Positions 63,300-64,000 of a DNA stretch of 64,000 nucleotides are shown piece after piece. Source of the stretch: Micromonospora sp. WMMA1947 (lineage in GTDB: Bacteria > Actinomycetota > Actinomycetes > Mycobacteriales > Micromonosporaceae). The notes under the pieces are model-generated. The model had not been told where the DNA came from. It ran no database searches and was given only the letters and a program-made list of their open reading frames with translations. Each line of letters begins with the position of its first letter. Position 1 is the first letter of the stretch. The DNA lies in assembly GCF_027497355.1 (NCBI RefSeq), contig NZ_CP114909.1, forward strand, positions 1,922,001-1,986,000, read 5' to 3'. The position numbers and the translations under genes were made by a program.

Positions 63300-63332
63300 A
63301 CGGGCCACCGTCGCGCGCCGGCGGTGGCCCGT
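63300..63332 (+). terminator. Hairpin after yidC
   Basis: Perfect 11-bp arms ACGGGCCACCG and CGGTGGCCCGT around an 11-nt loop, 5 nt after the yidC stop. It may attenuate rather than fully stop transcription into jag. The 213-nt gap to jag shows no other feature. Confidence 0.75.
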
Positions 63333-63512
63333 TCCGGCCGCGTGCTGCCATCCGAGGAGTCGGCGCCGGGCTGGAATCGCCGCGCGAAGCGCGGACACGG
63401 GCGAAACTGGCCCGTACAGACGTGCCCGAGGGCACCCGGCGAACCTCCCGCCGGCCCCGGGAGACCAGCGGACCCCCGACGGTCCGGCCGAGCGAGTACG
63501 GAGATGAGACCC

Positions 63513-64000
63513 GTGACCGAGACCAGCATCCCCAGCGCCGACCAGTCCCTGGACGAGGAGACCCCCGTTACCGCCGCCACCGAGACCGAGGACGCCCCGG
63601 GCGAGGCTCGGGAGAAGAAGGCCCCGGCCGACAGCGACCTGTTCCGGCAGAGCGAGATCGCCGCCGACTACGTCGAGGGCCTGCTGGACATCCTCGACTA
63701 CGACGGCGACATCGACGAGCTGGTCTCCGGTGGCCGCCCCGTTGTCGAGGTGGTCGGTGGCCGGCTCCAGAACCTGGTCGGCCAGCGCGGCGCGACCCTG
63801 GAGGCGCTCCAGGAACTGACCCGGCTGGCCGTGTTCCGTCAGACCGGTACGCCGAGCCGCCTGCTGCTCGACGTCGGCGGCTACCGTGCCGCCCGGCGCA
63901 AGGAACTGGCCGCCGTGGCGAAGAACGCGGTCGAGAAGGTCAAGGAGCACGGCGAGCCGGTGCGCCTGGAGCCGATGTCCGCGTTCGAGCGCAAGTGCGT
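63513..64000 (+). CDS. jag: Jag/KhpB RNA-binding protein, C-terminus outside window
   Basis: RNA-binding protein encoded after yidC in most Gram-positive bacteria. About 162 residues are visible. An acidic disordered N-terminus (about 1-45) leads to the KH domain (EIAADYVEGLLDILDYDGDI, then VEVVGGRLQNLVGQRGATLE with the GxxG loop); the R3H domain begins at LEPMSAFERKC at the edge. There is no Jag N-terminal domain. GTG at 63513 has GGAG 9 nt upstream; ATG at 63504 overlaps that site. Confidence 0.93.
   Translation, partial: MTETSIPSADQSLDEETPVTAATETEDAPGEAREKKAPADSDLFRQSEIAADYVEGLLDILDYDGDIDELVSGGRPVVEVVGGRLQNLVGQRGATLEALQELTRLAVFRQTGTPSRLLLDVGGYRAARRKELAAVAKNAVEKVKEHGEPVRLEPMSAFERKC

Overview
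The window is about 73% GC chromosomal DNA from an actinomycete, most likely Micromonospora or a close relative in the Micromonosporaceae. This rests on the gene order around the replication origin, the very GC-rich codon use, many GTG starts, probable leaderless mRNAs, actinomycete-type families (DUF397, DUF5753 regulators, DUF3566, DLW-39, DciA) and the short intergenic hairpins. It contains the origin region itself. The oriC lies between dnaN and dnaA (about 58.06-58.56 kb), and a parS-type partition site lies about 30 kb away at 28,411.

Layout. 1-4.3 kb: a branched-chain/leucine-type catabolic locus on the minus strand (TetR regulator, biotin carboxylase, HMG-CoA lyase, carboxyltransferase cut by the window edge), with two matching TetR-type operators. 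4.3-9.0 kb: a large TPR protein translationally coupled to a divergent Hsp90-family ATPase. 9.1-12.7 kb: FAD monooxygenase opposite a TetR regulator, then a SigE-family sigma factor with a membrane-anchored propeller protein. 12.7-21.2 kb: thiosulfate sulfurtransferase, a seven-repeat secreted protein, an SGNH hydrolase pair, and a surface metalloprotease/propeller pair. 21.2-24.8 kb: three overlapping small genes including two Imm-5-like proteins, opposite an XRE/DUF397 pair, then a methyltransferase and a VOC protein. 25.0-31.8 kb: proS, CBS protein, SufE, DsbA-like oxidoreductase, parS, YbaK-type deacylase, NAD(P)-binding protein and an MFS exporter. 31.9-38.2 kb: a very large tandem-type P-type ATPase, MBL-fold hydrolase and Sua5. 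38.3-44.9 kb: an accessory stretch of small regulators, VOC, Nudix, SnoaL-like, LPXTG and CMD-like genes, with several perfect operator palindromes and a partial copy of the tRNA-Ala 3' half.

45-64 kb is the conserved origin core: tRNA-Ala, DLW-39, tRNA-Ile, DUF3566, gyrA (carrying a 420-residue intein at the active-site tyrosine), gyrB, a Micromonosporaceae insert (hypothetical, MarR, small basic protein), dciA, recF, gnd, dnaN, oriC, dnaA, then on the plus strand rpmH, rnpA, yidD, yidC and the start of jag. DnaA boxes occur in oriC, upstream of dnaA and between gyrB and gyrA.

The most notable structures are the GyrA intein, the Hsp90-TPR pair, a three-copy family of hairpins just downstream of gene stops, the att-like tRNA-Ala repeat, the parS site, an orphan triple operator at 43.5 kb, and the XRE/DUF397 plus Imm-5-like locus. 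All assignments are from reading the sequence; no database search was run.
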